The notes under the pieces: model-generated
What the model saw: the letters and a program-made list of their open reading frames with translations, nothing else
What the model was told of the DNA's origin: nothing
The model's database searches: none
Part shown: positions 43,552-51,734 of the stretch, piece by piece
How positions within the stretch are numbered: the stretch's first letter is position 1
Layout of the letters: each line of letters opens with the position of its first letter
NCBI RefSeq assembly: GCF_000721265.1
Contig: NZ_JOFZ01000014.1
Location: 1-64,000, forward strand
Source: Streptomyces sp. NRRL F-5126
GTDB taxonomy: Bacteria > Actinomycetota > Actinomycetes > Streptomycetales > Streptomycetaceae
Length of the DNA: 64,000 nt
Reading direction: 5' to 3'
Program-made: the position numbers and the translations under genes

Positions 43552-44685
43552 ATGGCTAGGCCCGCCGGGGCCGGCGGCCGGGACGCCCAACTCAAACACA
43601 CCGGCCTGCGGCCCGGCTGGACGACCGGGGCCTGCGCGACCGCGGCCGCGACCGCCGCGTACACCGCGCTGCTGTCCGGCGGGTTCCCGGACCCGGTGAC
43701 GATCACGCTGCCGCGCGGCCAACGCCCGTCGTTCGCACTGGCGATCGAGGACTGTGCCCAGGACAGTGCCACGGCGGGCGTCATCAAGGACGCGGGCGAC
43801 GACCCGGACGTCACGCACGGGGCGCTGGTACGCGCGACGGTACGGCGGCTCGCGCCGGGCGCGGGCGTGGTCTTCCGCGCGGGCCCCGGCGTCGGCACGG
43901 TCACCCGCGCGGGGCTGCCGCTCGACGTGGGCGAGCCGGCGATCAACCCGGTGCCGCGGCGCATGATGACCGAGCACATGGCCGAGGTCGCCGCGGCCCA
44001 CGGCGACGGCGCCGCGGCCGACGTCGAGATCACCGTCTCGGTGGACGACGGCGAGGAGATCGCCCGCTCGACGTGGAACCCGCGCCTCGGCATCCTCGGC
44101 GGCCTGTCGATCCTGGGCACGACGGGCATCGTGGTGCCGTACTCGTGCTCGGCGTGGATCGACTCGATCCGCCGAGGCGTGGACGTGGCACGCGCGGCGG
44201 GCCGCACGCACCTGGCGGGCTGCACGGGCTCGACGTCCGAACGCACCGTCACCGAGGTCTACGGCCTGCCGCAGGACGCCCTGCTCGACATGGGCGACTT
44301 CGCGGGCGCGGTCCTCAAGTACGTACGCCGCCACCCGGTCGACCGCCTCACGATCTGCGGCGGCTTCGCCAAGCTGTCGAAGCTGGCCGCCGGCCATCTT
44401 GACCTGCACTCGGCGCGCTCGCAGGTGAACAAGGCCCTGCTGGGCGAACTCGCCCGCGAGGCAGGCGGCAGCGCTGACCTCGCGGCGAGCGTCGCCGCGG
44501 CGAACACCGGCCTGGGGGCGCTGCGCCTGTCGGAGGCGGCGAACGTCCCCCTGGGCGGCGCGGTGGCGGCACGCGCCCGCGACGAGGCGCTCACGGTCCT
44601 GCGCGGCGCGGCGGCGCCGATCGCGGTGGACGTCATCTGCATCGACCGCGCGGGCACGATCGTCGGCCGCGCGGAGCCGCGCTGA
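43552..44685 (+). CDS. cbiD: Cobalt-precorrin-5B C1-methyltransferase type CbiD
   Basis: The 377-residue protein is CbiD: LRPGWTTGACATAAATAAYTALLSGG at the N terminus, AINPVPRRMM near 142, LGILGGLSILGTTGIVVPYS near 184, and LTICGGFAKLSKLAAGHLDLHS near 266. CbiD methylates C-1 in the anaerobic route, a step done by CobF in the aerobic one. Its presence beside cobG suggests it replaces CobF here. The start GTG/ATG region overlaps the divergent cobK promoter. Confidence 0.95.
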   Translation: MARPAGAGGRDAQLKHTGLRPGWTTGACATAAATAAYTALLSGGFPDPVTITLPRGQRPSFALAIEDCAQDSATAGVIKDAGDDPDVTHGALVRATVRRLAPGAGVVFRAGPGVGTVTRAGLPLDVGEPAINPVPRRMMTEHMAEVAAAHGDGAAADVEITVSVDDGEEIARSTWNPRLGILGGLSILGTTGIVVPYSCSAWIDSIRRGVDVARAAGRTHLAGCTGSTSERTVTEVYGLPQDALLDMGDFAGAVLKYVRRHPVDRLTICGGFAKLSKLAAGHLDLHSARSQVNKALLGELAREAGGSADLAASVAAANTGLGALRLSEAANVPLGGAVAARARDEALTVLRGAAAPIAVDVICIDRAGTIVGRAEPR

Positions 44686-44782
44686 CGGACGGGGCAGCCC
44701 GCTCCGGCGGCCCGGCCCGGCCCGGCCCCGCCACGGCAGTGGCGCGGCACCCGGCACGCCGACGCACTGGAAATGCTTGTAG

Positions 44783-44807
44783 GGAACGCTTTCAGTGTGG
44801 CAGCGTC
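44783..44807 (+). promoter_or_regulatory. Sigma-E-like promoter of the secreted-protein gene
   Basis: GGAAC, a 16-base spacer and CGTC match the form of streptomycete ECF sigma-E promoters. The site is about 85 bases before the GTG of the secreted protein, so cell-envelope stress control is plausible. Confidence 0.45.
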
Positions 44808-44890
44808 CAAGGCTGGGCCCGTTCAGCTGCGCGCGGAACGACCGTGACGCGCAGGGGGCGTTGACAGCGAGTGAGACGGGGGTCTCTCAC

Positions 44891-45388
44891 GTGAACCATC
44901 AATTCGCCGGATCAAGGCCGCGGAATTTTGCGACCGTGCTTGTTGCCCTCTCCGTCACTTTCCTGGCGGCTCTGACCTTTGCCACCCCCGCGTCGGCCGG
45001 CAACGGCCCACCGTGGGGAACGATCGTCAACCACACGGGAAGGCACCTCGGCGGCGCGCACTTCGGCCACGGCAAGTCCGAGTGCAAGATCTGGAACAAG
45101 TACGAAGACCGCCGCTACGCCCCGACAAAAATGGCGTGTGACATCGACACGATCGATCCGCACACGACCACGGGGACCTTCGACGACATGGACGGCGTCA
45201 CCGTTCGCACGAGCGGGTACTACTACGTCCGGTTCTACTTCGTGTACTCCAGCACCACCAGCGGGTCCACGCACATGACGTCGTACCACAAGGCGCATGA
45301 GAACGTGTGGACGAAGTTCCCGGGGAACGGCACCGCCAACTGCTACAGCGGCACGCACGCGAAGTGCACCATCACTGTCGTCTACTGA
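44891..45388 (+). CDS. Secreted protein, 165 residues
   Basis: GTG 44891 begins a signal peptide (basic start, FATVLVALSVTFLAALTFA, cleavage near PASAG at residue 37). The mature part is rich in Tyr, Thr and His, has four cysteines, and shows repeated aromatic strands (TSGYYYVRFYFVYSSTTSGSTHM). An extracellular beta-rich fold is likely. The family is not recognised. A sigma-E-like promoter upstream suggests envelope-stress expression, and a strong hairpin follows. Confidence 0.8.
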   Translation: MNHQFAGSRPRNFATVLVALSVTFLAALTFATPASAGNGPPWGTIVNHTGRHLGGAHFGHGKSECKIWNKYEDRRYAPTKMACDIDTIDPHTTTGTFDDMDGVTVRTSGYYYVRFYFVYSSTTSGSTHMTSYHKAHENVWTKFPGNGTANCYSGTHAKCTITVVY

Positions 45389-45412
45389 CGATCGGCATTC
45401 CGAGAGGAACCC

Positions 45413-45450
45413 GGGGCTGAGCCATCCCGTACAGCGGACGGCTCAGCCCC
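45413..45450. terminator. Bidirectional hairpin between convergent genes
   Basis: Eleven perfect base pairs (GGGGCTGAGCC / GGCTCAGCCCC) with a 16-base loop, between the secreted-protein stop and the DUF397 stop. Confidence 0.85.
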
Positions 45451-45456
45451 GCCGCA

Positions 45457-45699
45457 TCACGCGGCAACGCTGACGATCCGGGAGAAGCGCCCCCGAGCAG
45501 CCGCCGTCACGAACACGTCCCAACTTCCCGCCGGGAAAACCAGAACGCCGGCCGAGAGCGACTTGCTGTCACGCACCGGCACCGCGCCGCTCGCGGCAGC
45601 GAGCGCAGGCGCCCATTCCAGGCAGTTGCCGCCATTGCCGTTGCTGTAGCTGGACTTCACCCAGGCCTCACACCGGACGTCCGAGGCAGTGGTGTTCAT
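45457..45699 (-). CDS. DUF397 protein
   Basis: The 80-residue protein has AWVKSSYSNGNGGNCLEWAP and VPVRDSKSLSAGVLVFP, the DUF397 core. It overlaps the 3' end of the regulator gene by 32 bases, a tighter arrangement than in the other two pairs of the window. Confidence 0.92.
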   Translation of the reverse strand: MNTTASDVRCEAWVKSSYSNGNGGNCLEWAPALAAASGAVPVRDSKSLSAGVLVFPAGSWDVFVTAAARGRFSRIVSVAA

Positions 45700-46525
45700 C
45701 TGACAGAGCCTCCCGGGCCGAACGGATCATGGCCGCCGAGTCCCGCGGCGGCAGGGCGTGTCCCCTGATGCGATCGTAAGCCCGGCGCCTGCCGGTGGCC
45801 TCCTCCAAGTCCTCGATCAGCGTGCCCGTTCCGATGCTCTCCTCGTACGCGACCGTTGTGCGGTCGTCCAGGGTCAGCAGGGTCAGCGAGCCGCCCAGCA
45901 GGGCGTGCGCCCCGTGGCTGAACGGCAGCACCTGCACACTGGTCGTTGGCGTGTCCGCCAACTCGATCAGGCGGGCGAACTGTGCGCCCATGATCTCCGC
46001 GCCGCCGACCGGCCGCCGCAACACCGCCTCGTCCAGGATCATCACGAGCTCAGGCGCCGGGTTCGCCGTCAGCAGCTTCTGCCTGCTCAGCCGGGCGTTC
46101 ACCAGCGACTCGACGTGCTCCTCCGGGGCCCGGGGATCGCTCTCGCGGAAGATCTCGCGCGCGTAGTCCTCCGTCTGCGCGAGGCCCGGAACGGTGTGGC
46201 CTGAATACTCCTCGATCACCCGTGCCCGCGCCTCCAGCTCCATCCGCCTGCGGTACTGGTCCGGATGGATCTCGCGGCGCGCCAGCGCGTACAGCTCCTG
46301 GAAGATGCCGTCCGTCCCGAACGCCGCGTCCAGGGCGGGCGGCAGGTCGGCGGGCGGCATGTACTCGGCGCACTCGACGCGCGACAGGTGGCTCCTGCTC
46401 ATGTGGACGACGGCCGCGAGGCTGTCGAGCGTCATGCCGTTCCTGTCCCGGAACACCCGCATCTTCGCGCCGAACAGGTGGCGCGCCGAGAGGTCGGGTG
46501 TGAGTTGGCGCGGTGGGCGGGCCAT
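45668..46525 (-). CDS. Scr1-type helix-turn-helix regulator (DUF5753)
   Basis: The 285-residue protein has an HTH at about 18-62 (MRVFRDRNGMTLDSLAAVVHMSRSHLSRVECAEYMPP) and a DUF5753 domain with HTVPGLAQTEDYAREIF and VQVLPFSHGAH. It pairs with the DUF397 gene. A small cysteine-containing gene starts divergently 168 bases away, with an inverted repeat between. Confidence 0.92.
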   Translation of the reverse strand: MARPPRQLTPDLSARHLFGAKMRVFRDRNGMTLDSLAAVVHMSRSHLSRVECAEYMPPADLPPALDAAFGTDGIFQELYALARREIHPDQYRRRMELEARARVIEEYSGHTVPGLAQTEDYAREIFRESDPRAPEEHVESLVNARLSRQKLLTANPAPELVMILDEAVLRRPVGGAEIMGAQFARLIELADTPTTSVQVLPFSHGAHALLGGSLTLLTLDDRTTVAYEESIGTGTLIEDLEEATGRRRAYDRIRGHALPPRDSAAMIRSAREALSDEHHCLGRPV

Positions 46526-46640
46526 GTGCGTACTCCCGTGGGCTCGTTGGAACGGCGGCTCACGAGAGGCGGGCGCCCGCGATTTCTCACGTTCGGACCC
46601 ACGACCGCGAACCCTTCCGAGGCTAGGTCAGTTGCGAGCA

Positions 46641-46671
46641 GATTGTGAGGAGTTCGCCACACTCCGCAATC
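46641..46671. promoter_or_regulatory. Imperfect inverted repeat between divergent genes
   Basis: GATTG-TGA-GGAGT and ACTCC-G-CAATC pair with a small bulge around a 7-base loop, 22 bases before the ATG at 46694. It may be an operator for the Scr1-type regulator or a leader hairpin. Confidence 0.4.
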
Positions 46672-46693
46672 ACGAGAGGTACGTGCCGCCGCA

Positions 46694-46984
46694 ATGAGCC
46701 GAAGCCCCAGCCGACGCATGCTGTCCACCCTGACCGAAGCCTTCGGCGCCGATGGGGCGTTGATCGTCCCCAAGGGCGGCATCGCCTCGGACGGGGGCGA
46801 ACTCCCGCCCGGGTCCGCGCTGGAGTGGCCGCCCTGCCGGTGCGGGGGCCCGACGTGCCCGGACCGGGGCCACGACGACGAAGGCGGCGCACAGGACTCG
46901 CACCTGCGGCTGCGCGCCCGCCTCGACGAGGTCAACAAGCGCAGCCGCGCGGGCAGGGACGGGCTCGGTGTCTATCGGGGTTGA
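46694..46984 (+). CDS. Small cysteine-containing hypothetical protein
   Basis: The 96-residue product has a basic N terminus, a LTEAFGADGALIVPKGG segment, and a CRCGGPTCPD cluster with three cysteines that could bind metal. The C terminus is a charged helix. No family is recognised. It is divergent from the third Scr1-type regulator and may be its target. Confidence 0.55.
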   Translation: MSRSPSRRMLSTLTEAFGADGALIVPKGGIASDGGELPPGSALEWPPCRCGGPTCPDRGHDDEGGAQDSHLRLRARLDEVNKRSRAGRDGLGVYRG

Positions 46985-47050
46985 CCCCCGGCATACACCG
47001 GGCCTATTTTCGTTACGTACCCGTTTCGTTTCATAAATGGAGGTGAGTGG

Positions 47051-47680
47051 GTGAGCATGCCTGGCAACCACGGCGCGGAGCCCGCCCGAGGCAGGCCTCG
47101 CGACTCCGGCCGGGATCTGGCGATCCTCGACGCGACGCTGAGGCTGCTGGTGGAGGTCGGATACGACCAGTTGTCCATCGAGTCGGTCGCGGCCGAAGCG
47201 GGAGTGGGCAAGCCGACGATCTACCGGCGCCACGCCGGCAAGGCCGCGCTGGTGGCCGCGGCGGTCGAGCACCGCGCGGGGAGCACCCCGCCCGCGGTCC
47301 CGGCCGGTGACCTCCGGCAGGCGCTGCTGGCGACCGCGGGGTGGCTGGCCGAGCAGATCGCCGAGCAGGAACTCGGGTTGCTGGGCGCACTGTTCGCCGG
47401 CATGCGCGGCGATCCGGACCTGGCGGCGGAGATGCGGCGGATCCTGCGGCGCGACGAAGCGGCGATGACCGAGCAGCCGTTCGGCGGGGTCCAGGACGAG
47501 CACCTCGTACCCGGAGCCGCCGGGCTGTTCGCCGAGATCGTCCCGGCGCTCATCGTCCACCGGCTGGTGTTCGTCGGGGAGCCCTGCGACCAGGGCTTCG
47601 TCGAGCACATCGTCGACGACATCGTGCTGCCGCTGATCCGGCGCCGAGGAACACAACACAACGGAGGCGACACAGCATGA
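47051..47680 (+). CDS. TetR family transcriptional regulator
   Basis: The product (209 residues from GTG 47051; ATG 47057 possible) has the TetR HTH: ILDATLRLLVEVGYDQLSIESVAAEAGVGKPTIYRRHAGKAALVAAAVE. The C-terminal ligand domain contains a long ELGLLGALFAGMRGDPDLAAEMRR helix. The stop overlaps the NmrA-like gene start (ATGA), so it probably represses its own operon until an inducer binds. Confidence 0.93.
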   Translation: MSMPGNHGAEPARGRPRDSGRDLAILDATLRLLVEVGYDQLSIESVAAEAGVGKPTIYRRHAGKAALVAAAVEHRAGSTPPAVPAGDLRQALLATAGWLAEQIAEQELGLLGALFAGMRGDPDLAAEMRRILRRDEAAMTEQPFGGVQDEHLVPGAAGLFAEIVPALIVHRLVFVGEPCDQGFVEHIVDDIVLPLIRRRGTQHNGGDTA

Positions 47681-48534
47681 TCGTCATCACCGGCGCGACC
47701 GGCGCCCTGGGCGGCGCAACCGTCCGTCACTTGCTCGAACGCGTTCCCGCGGCCCGGATCGGCGTCAGCGTCCGCGACGTCACCAAGGCACAGCACCTCG
47801 CCGATCGCGGCGTGCGCGTACGGCGCGCCTCCTACGACGACCCGGCCGCGCTGCGGGACGCGTTCGAGGGTGCCGAACAGGTCCTGCTGGTCTCCCAGAA
47901 CGACCCCGCCGCCGACGGCATCGGCCTGCACCGCAACGCGATCGAGGCCGCGGTCGCCGTAGGCGCGCAGCGCGTCCTGTACACCAGCCACCAGAACGTG
48001 CGGCCGGGCAGCCCGTTCGCCCCCGCGCACGAGCACTCCGCCACCGAAGCGCTGCTCGCAGCATCGGGGATCGCCTGGACGTCGCTTCGCAACGGCTTCT
48101 ACGCGCACAGCCTCGACTGGCTGCTCGGCCCCTGGCAGCAGACGGGCACGATCGCGGCACCGGCCGACGGCCCCGTCTCCTGGACCGACCGCGCCGACGC
48201 CGCCGAAGCCGCCGCGATCGTCCTCGCCGGCCGCCGCCCCCTCGACGGCCCCGTCACGCTCACCGCGCGCCGCGCCGTCACCTTCGGCGACATCGCCACG
48301 ACCGCGGCCGAGCTCACCGGCCGCGACGTCACCCGGGTCGTCCTGGACGACGAGCAGTGGCTCGCCGACCGGATCGCCTCCGGCACACCCGAGCCGATGG
48401 CCCGCATGCTGCTGCCGTTCTTCGACGCGGCGCGAAGCGGCCACTTCGCGGAGACCGACCCGCTGCTGGCCGAACTCCTGGGCCGCGAACCGCACACGGT
48501 CGCCGACCTCCTCGCCGAGCGGGCCAACGCCTGA
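47677..48534 (+). CDS. NmrA/QorB-like NAD(P)-binding protein
   Basis: The 285-residue protein starts with a Rossmann dinucleotide motif (MIVITGATGALGGATVRHLLE). It continues like the NmrA/QorB atypical SDR family: LLVSQNDPAADGIGLHRNAIEAAVAVGAQRVLYTSHQN, LRNGFYAHSLDW, and ATTAAELTGRDVTRVV. Members act as quinone reductases or redox sensors. It is coupled to the TetR gene; together they look like an inducible detoxification unit. Confidence 0.88.
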   Translation: MIVITGATGALGGATVRHLLERVPAARIGVSVRDVTKAQHLADRGVRVRRASYDDPAALRDAFEGAEQVLLVSQNDPAADGIGLHRNAIEAAVAVGAQRVLYTSHQNVRPGSPFAPAHEHSATEALLAASGIAWTSLRNGFYAHSLDWLLGPWQQTGTIAAPADGPVSWTDRADAAEAAAIVLAGRRPLDGPVTLTARRAVTFGDIATTAAELTGRDVTRVVLDDEQWLADRIASGTPEPMARMLLPFFDAARSGHFAETDPLLAELLGREPHTVADLLAERANA

Positions 48535-48536
48535 GT

Positions 48537-49079
48537 TCAGGGCGCGGCTTCCATCACCTCGCGTGCGCGCCGGGCGAACTTCTCGCGGCTCACCTCCACC
48601 GCGTCCACAGCGCGTTCGAGGCCGGTGCGGTAGCCGGCGTCCGGTAGCTGCCCCTGGAGCGCCCGCTCCAGGTACGTGCGCAGGGACCGCACCTCCGACC
48701 ACACGTTCACGGCCTCCACGGCCACGGCCTCCGGCCCCATGAGGTCCAGCCGTGCCTGGGCCTTGTAGAGCGTGTCCACCGCGGTGCCGAGTTCCTCGAC
48801 GGCCTCGCGCAGCACGTCGGCCGGGGGCTGAGCATCCCGGACGGCGGCCGGTACGCCGTCCTGGTGGGCGATGCGGTGCAGCACGGCGTCGACCGGCTCC
48901 GCGGCCTCCATGAGGGCGAGGTACACCTCGCGGCGTTCACTCCGCAGCTCACGGCCGTGCTCGGCCTTGCCCTGGTCGCGCGCCAGACGCCGATCCGATG
49001 AGGACGTCAGCCACGATGTGCACAGCGTGCCGACGACACCCACTGTGGCTCCCACGATGGCCGCCCAGCCCTGGTCCAT
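48537..49079 (-). CDS. Membrane-anchored helical protein
   Basis: From ATG 49079 the product has 180 residues. One N-terminal membrane helix (WAAIVGATVGVVGTLCTSWL) is followed by a charged stretch (SSSDRRLARDQGKAEHGRELRSERREVYLALMEAAEPVD) and further amphipathic helices. This resembles small bacterial proteins with a single anchor and a cytosolic coiled coil. Function unknown. It is divergent from the HTH-membrane gene at 49261, 181 bases away. Confidence 0.7.
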   Translation of the reverse strand: MDQGWAAIVGATVGVVGTLCTSWLTSSSDRRLARDQGKAEHGRELRSERREVYLALMEAAEPVDAVLHRIAHQDGVPAAVRDAQPPADVLREAVEELGTAVDTLYKAQARLDLMGPEAVAVEAVNVWSEVRSLRTYLERALQGQLPDAGYRTGLERAVDAVEVSREKFARRAREVMEAAP

Positions 49080-49260
49080 GCACACATCCTTCCGCCCGGA
49101 CGGCCACGCGAAGCCTCTTGCCCTGTAACTTCCGCGGTTCCGGGGCTTGTTCGGCGGAACGATCGACTCGGTTTGTCGCACAACACACCTAGACTCGGAG
49201 GAGTCGTCCGCACATCGTCCGAGGGCGACCAGGGGCCGTGGCCCGGCTGGAGGCGAGCAG

Positions 49261-50490
49261 ATGACCGCAACATCAGCGCACCCGCCAGGCGATCCGTCGG
49301 ATGATGCAGCAGGGCGGTTCGCCTCTGGGTTACGGGCGCTGCGCCACTCGGCGGGCAGCCCGACCTACCGGCAGATGGCCGCCCGCACGGGGCAGTCCAC
49401 CAACGCTCTGTCCGCGGCCGCGCAGGGCGGGCGACTACCGCCCCTGGAAGTCGCTCTGGCTTACGCCGAGGCCTGCGACGGGGACCGTGCGGAATGGGAG
49501 CGGCGGTGGCGGGCGGCGAGGGACGAACTCGGCACGGCGCCCCCGCCGACACGGCGTCCGCGGTGGTGGGCCGTTGCCGTCATCGGTGCTGTCACGCTCG
49601 GCCTGGCCATCACCGGCGTGCTGATCGTGAGCCCCCCGCAGGACAAGCCACCGTCGCCCGGCCACGCCAAGGCCGCACGCCTCTTCGCCCCGGACGACGT
49701 CTTCAACCGGCCGCACCCGCATCCCCACCTGGCACCCGACTCCGCGGAACTGGTCGACGACCTGCTCGCGCCTGGCAAGGTGCAGTTGTACGCCGGCACG
49801 GCCGGCTTTCCGGTCTACCGGGCCACGTCGCGCACCCCGACCTACAGGGTCACCCCGCGCGAGCACCTCGGCAGTTGGGGTCCCGACCCGTTCGCAGGCA
49901 TCCGCTTCCCCTGGGACGCGGCCTGGAAGGCGCCGAAGCGCGAATGGACGGTGGTGATCGCACCTGACGGACGGGCGATGGAGTGCTGGCGGATCAAGGT
50001 GCAGGCAGGCAGGCCCAGCTGTGAGTGGGGAGCCGTGACCGACACGCGCCGCGCGTCGGTCGTCGAGAAAGGGCAGGCCACCGGGAGCGGTCTCTCCCGC
50101 CTCGCCGGAATGGTCACACGTGACGACTGGAAGGCCGGCCGTATCGAGCACGCCCTGAGCTTCGGCGCTCCTGACAACGACGGCCGGCACGTGTTCCCGG
50201 CGGTGGCGAGCGACGGCCGGGAGCAAGGCCGCTGGCACGAGGGGCAGTTCATCTGGCTCGATCCCGCGTACGACATCGACTCCGATCCCACGCTCAAGCC
50301 GTACGAGCGGATGGTCGCGAAGGCGCTGCAGGACTACGGCGCCTTCGACGTCAAGAACGCCGACAGGTTCGGCTTCATGTCCGAGTACGGGTCGAAGCCG
50401 CCGGGCGACGGCGATGACACCGACGTGTCCCTCGCCGACATCAAATTCGCGAAGTACCTGCGGGTCGGCACGGTCCCGCCCGCCTCGTAG
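49261..50490 (+). CDS. Membrane-spanning HTH protein with extracytoplasmic domain; TTA codon
   Basis: The 409-residue protein has an N-terminal HTH-like domain (FASGLRALRHSAGSPTYRQMAARTGQSTNALSAAAQGGRLP, residues 20-60) and one membrane helix at 102-124. An extracytoplasmic domain of about 280 residues carries an F/VYRATSRTPTYRV segment and KALQDYGAFDVKNADRFGF near the end. The C-terminal block resembles secreted domains found with carbohydrate- or envelope-related proteins in actinomycetes. It may sense an outside signal and act on DNA directly. Leu24 is a TTA codon (49330-49332), so translation probably needs bldA tRNA. Confidence 0.7.
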   Translation: MTATSAHPPGDPSDDAAGRFASGLRALRHSAGSPTYRQMAARTGQSTNALSAAAQGGRLPPLEVALAYAEACDGDRAEWERRWRAARDELGTAPPPTRRPRWWAVAVIGAVTLGLAITGVLIVSPPQDKPPSPGHAKAARLFAPDDVFNRPHPHPHLAPDSAELVDDLLAPGKVQLYAGTAGFPVYRATSRTPTYRVTPREHLGSWGPDPFAGIRFPWDAAWKAPKREWTVVIAPDGRAMECWRIKVQAGRPSCEWGAVTDTRRASVVEKGQATGSGLSRLAGMVTRDDWKAGRIEHALSFGAPDNDGRHVFPAVASDGREQGRWHEGQFIWLDPAYDIDSDPTLKPYERMVAKALQDYGAFDVKNADRFGFMSEYGSKPPGDGDDTDVSLADIKFAKYLRVGTVPPAS

Positions 50491-50549
50491 GAGGCTGAGC
50501 TGCGCAGAGCACGCCACTCCTGGAGTTCCAAGAGGTTCCCCTCCGGATC
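50490..50549 (-). pseudogene. 3' remnant of a VOC/glyoxalase-family gene
   Basis: The minus strand encodes PPDPEGNLLELQEW, the typical last strand of vicinal-oxygen-chelate proteins, followed by a short tail. No upstream part of such a gene is present. The fragment abuts the 3' end of the HTH-membrane gene and looks like the scar of a deletion. Confidence 0.5.
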
Positions 50550-50725
50550 CGGTGGTAACAGCCGGGCAGGACGGCGGCGGCCGTCACGGGGCATATCTTT
50601 CTCCCCTTGCGTAACTGCCTACTGCTAACCTGCGGCTTCACACTCCGGTCATCATCCGCACACCCCGACATCACCGTGCCGAGGTGTGCAGGGCGCGCCC
50701 CGCCCCTGCATCCCGAGGACCCGCC

Positions 50726-51712
50726 ATGCCTCCAGCTGAGCCATCGCCTTCCGTCGAGCCGCCGTCTGCCGTCCCGACGCCGACCGGTCCGCAGTCCGAC
50801 CCGTACGTCACCATGCCCGCGCTCGTCCCGCTGCGTACCGCCGCGCAGGCCGGGGACTGGCCGGCGACCGAACGGTTCCTGACCGGCCTCGGCGACGACG
50901 ACCGGGCGTACGCCGTGCGGATGCTGACGGAGATCGAGGACACGGAGGGGTACCTGGAGCGTGCCGCGGCCGAGAATCCGGACGATCCGCTGGCCAGGAC
51001 CCTGGTCGCAGCGCGCTACGTCGTCGTCGGCTGGAACATCCGCACCCATAAGATCCCCAAGTACGTGTCACGGGATCAGTTCAAGCGCTTCCACGAATGG
51101 CTGCGACGCGCAGAGGAGTTGCTGATCGGCATCTGCGCCGACCACCCCTCGTACGCCCTCGCCTGGAACGCACGCCTTGCCACCGCCCGAGGCCTCGAAC
51201 TCGGCCAGAGCGAGGCGCGTCGCCGCTACGACCGGCTGGCCGCGCACCATCCGTACTACTTCGCCTCTCAGCGCCATCTGCTGCAGAAGCTGTGCCCGAA
51301 GTGGGGCGGCACGTACGAGTCGCTGCACGAGTTCGCCCGCACGTGCGCGGACGCCGCGCCGCCGGGGGGCCTGGCGGGTGCGCTGGTCGCCGACGCGCAC
51401 CTGGAGCACTGGCTCGAACTGGACGAGCCGGCGGACGCCGAGTACATCGCCTCCCCCGAGGTGCGCGACGAACTGACCGAGGCCGCCGCCCGATCAGTGC
51501 TGCACCCGGACCACCGACCGGGTTTCTGGGACGTGACCTGCCACTCCCTGTTCGCCATGGTGCTGTCGGCGGGCGGCCATCACGCCGAGGCCGTCCCGCA
51601 CTTCAAGGCGCTCGGCGAACGGTTCGACAGGCACCCTTGGGGCTTTCTGCCCGGCGATCCGGAGAGCCAGTTCGTCAACCACCGTACGACCGCGCTGACA
51701 TTGACAAGCTGA
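50726..51712 (+). CDS. Helical-repeat protein, DUF4034/TPR-like
   Basis: From ATG 50726 the product has 328 residues. A Pro/Ser-rich start is followed by helical hairpins: LRTAAQAGDWPATERFLTGLGDDDRAYAVRMLTEIEDTEGYLERAAAENPDDPLARTLVAARYVVVGW. The LR.A..AGDW pattern fits DUF4034, a solenoid family of unknown function. A later block (HHPYYFASQRHLLQKLCPKWGGTYESLHEFAR) is typical of the same family. The M16 peptidase gene follows 22 bases downstream, so the two are probably co-expressed. Confidence 0.7.
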   Translation: MPPAEPSPSVEPPSAVPTPTGPQSDPYVTMPALVPLRTAAQAGDWPATERFLTGLGDDDRAYAVRMLTEIEDTEGYLERAAAENPDDPLARTLVAARYVVVGWNIRTHKIPKYVSRDQFKRFHEWLRRAEELLIGICADHPSYALAWNARLATARGLELGQSEARRRYDRLAAHHPYYFASQRHLLQKLCPKWGGTYESLHEFARTCADAAPPGGLAGALVADAHLEHWLELDEPADAEYIASPEVRDELTEAAARSVLHPDHRPGFWDVTCHSLFAMVLSAGGHHAEAVPHFKALGERFDRHPWGFLPGDPESQFVNHRTTALTLTS

Positions 51713-51734
51713 CAAGCTGAGAAGGGGCTGACCG

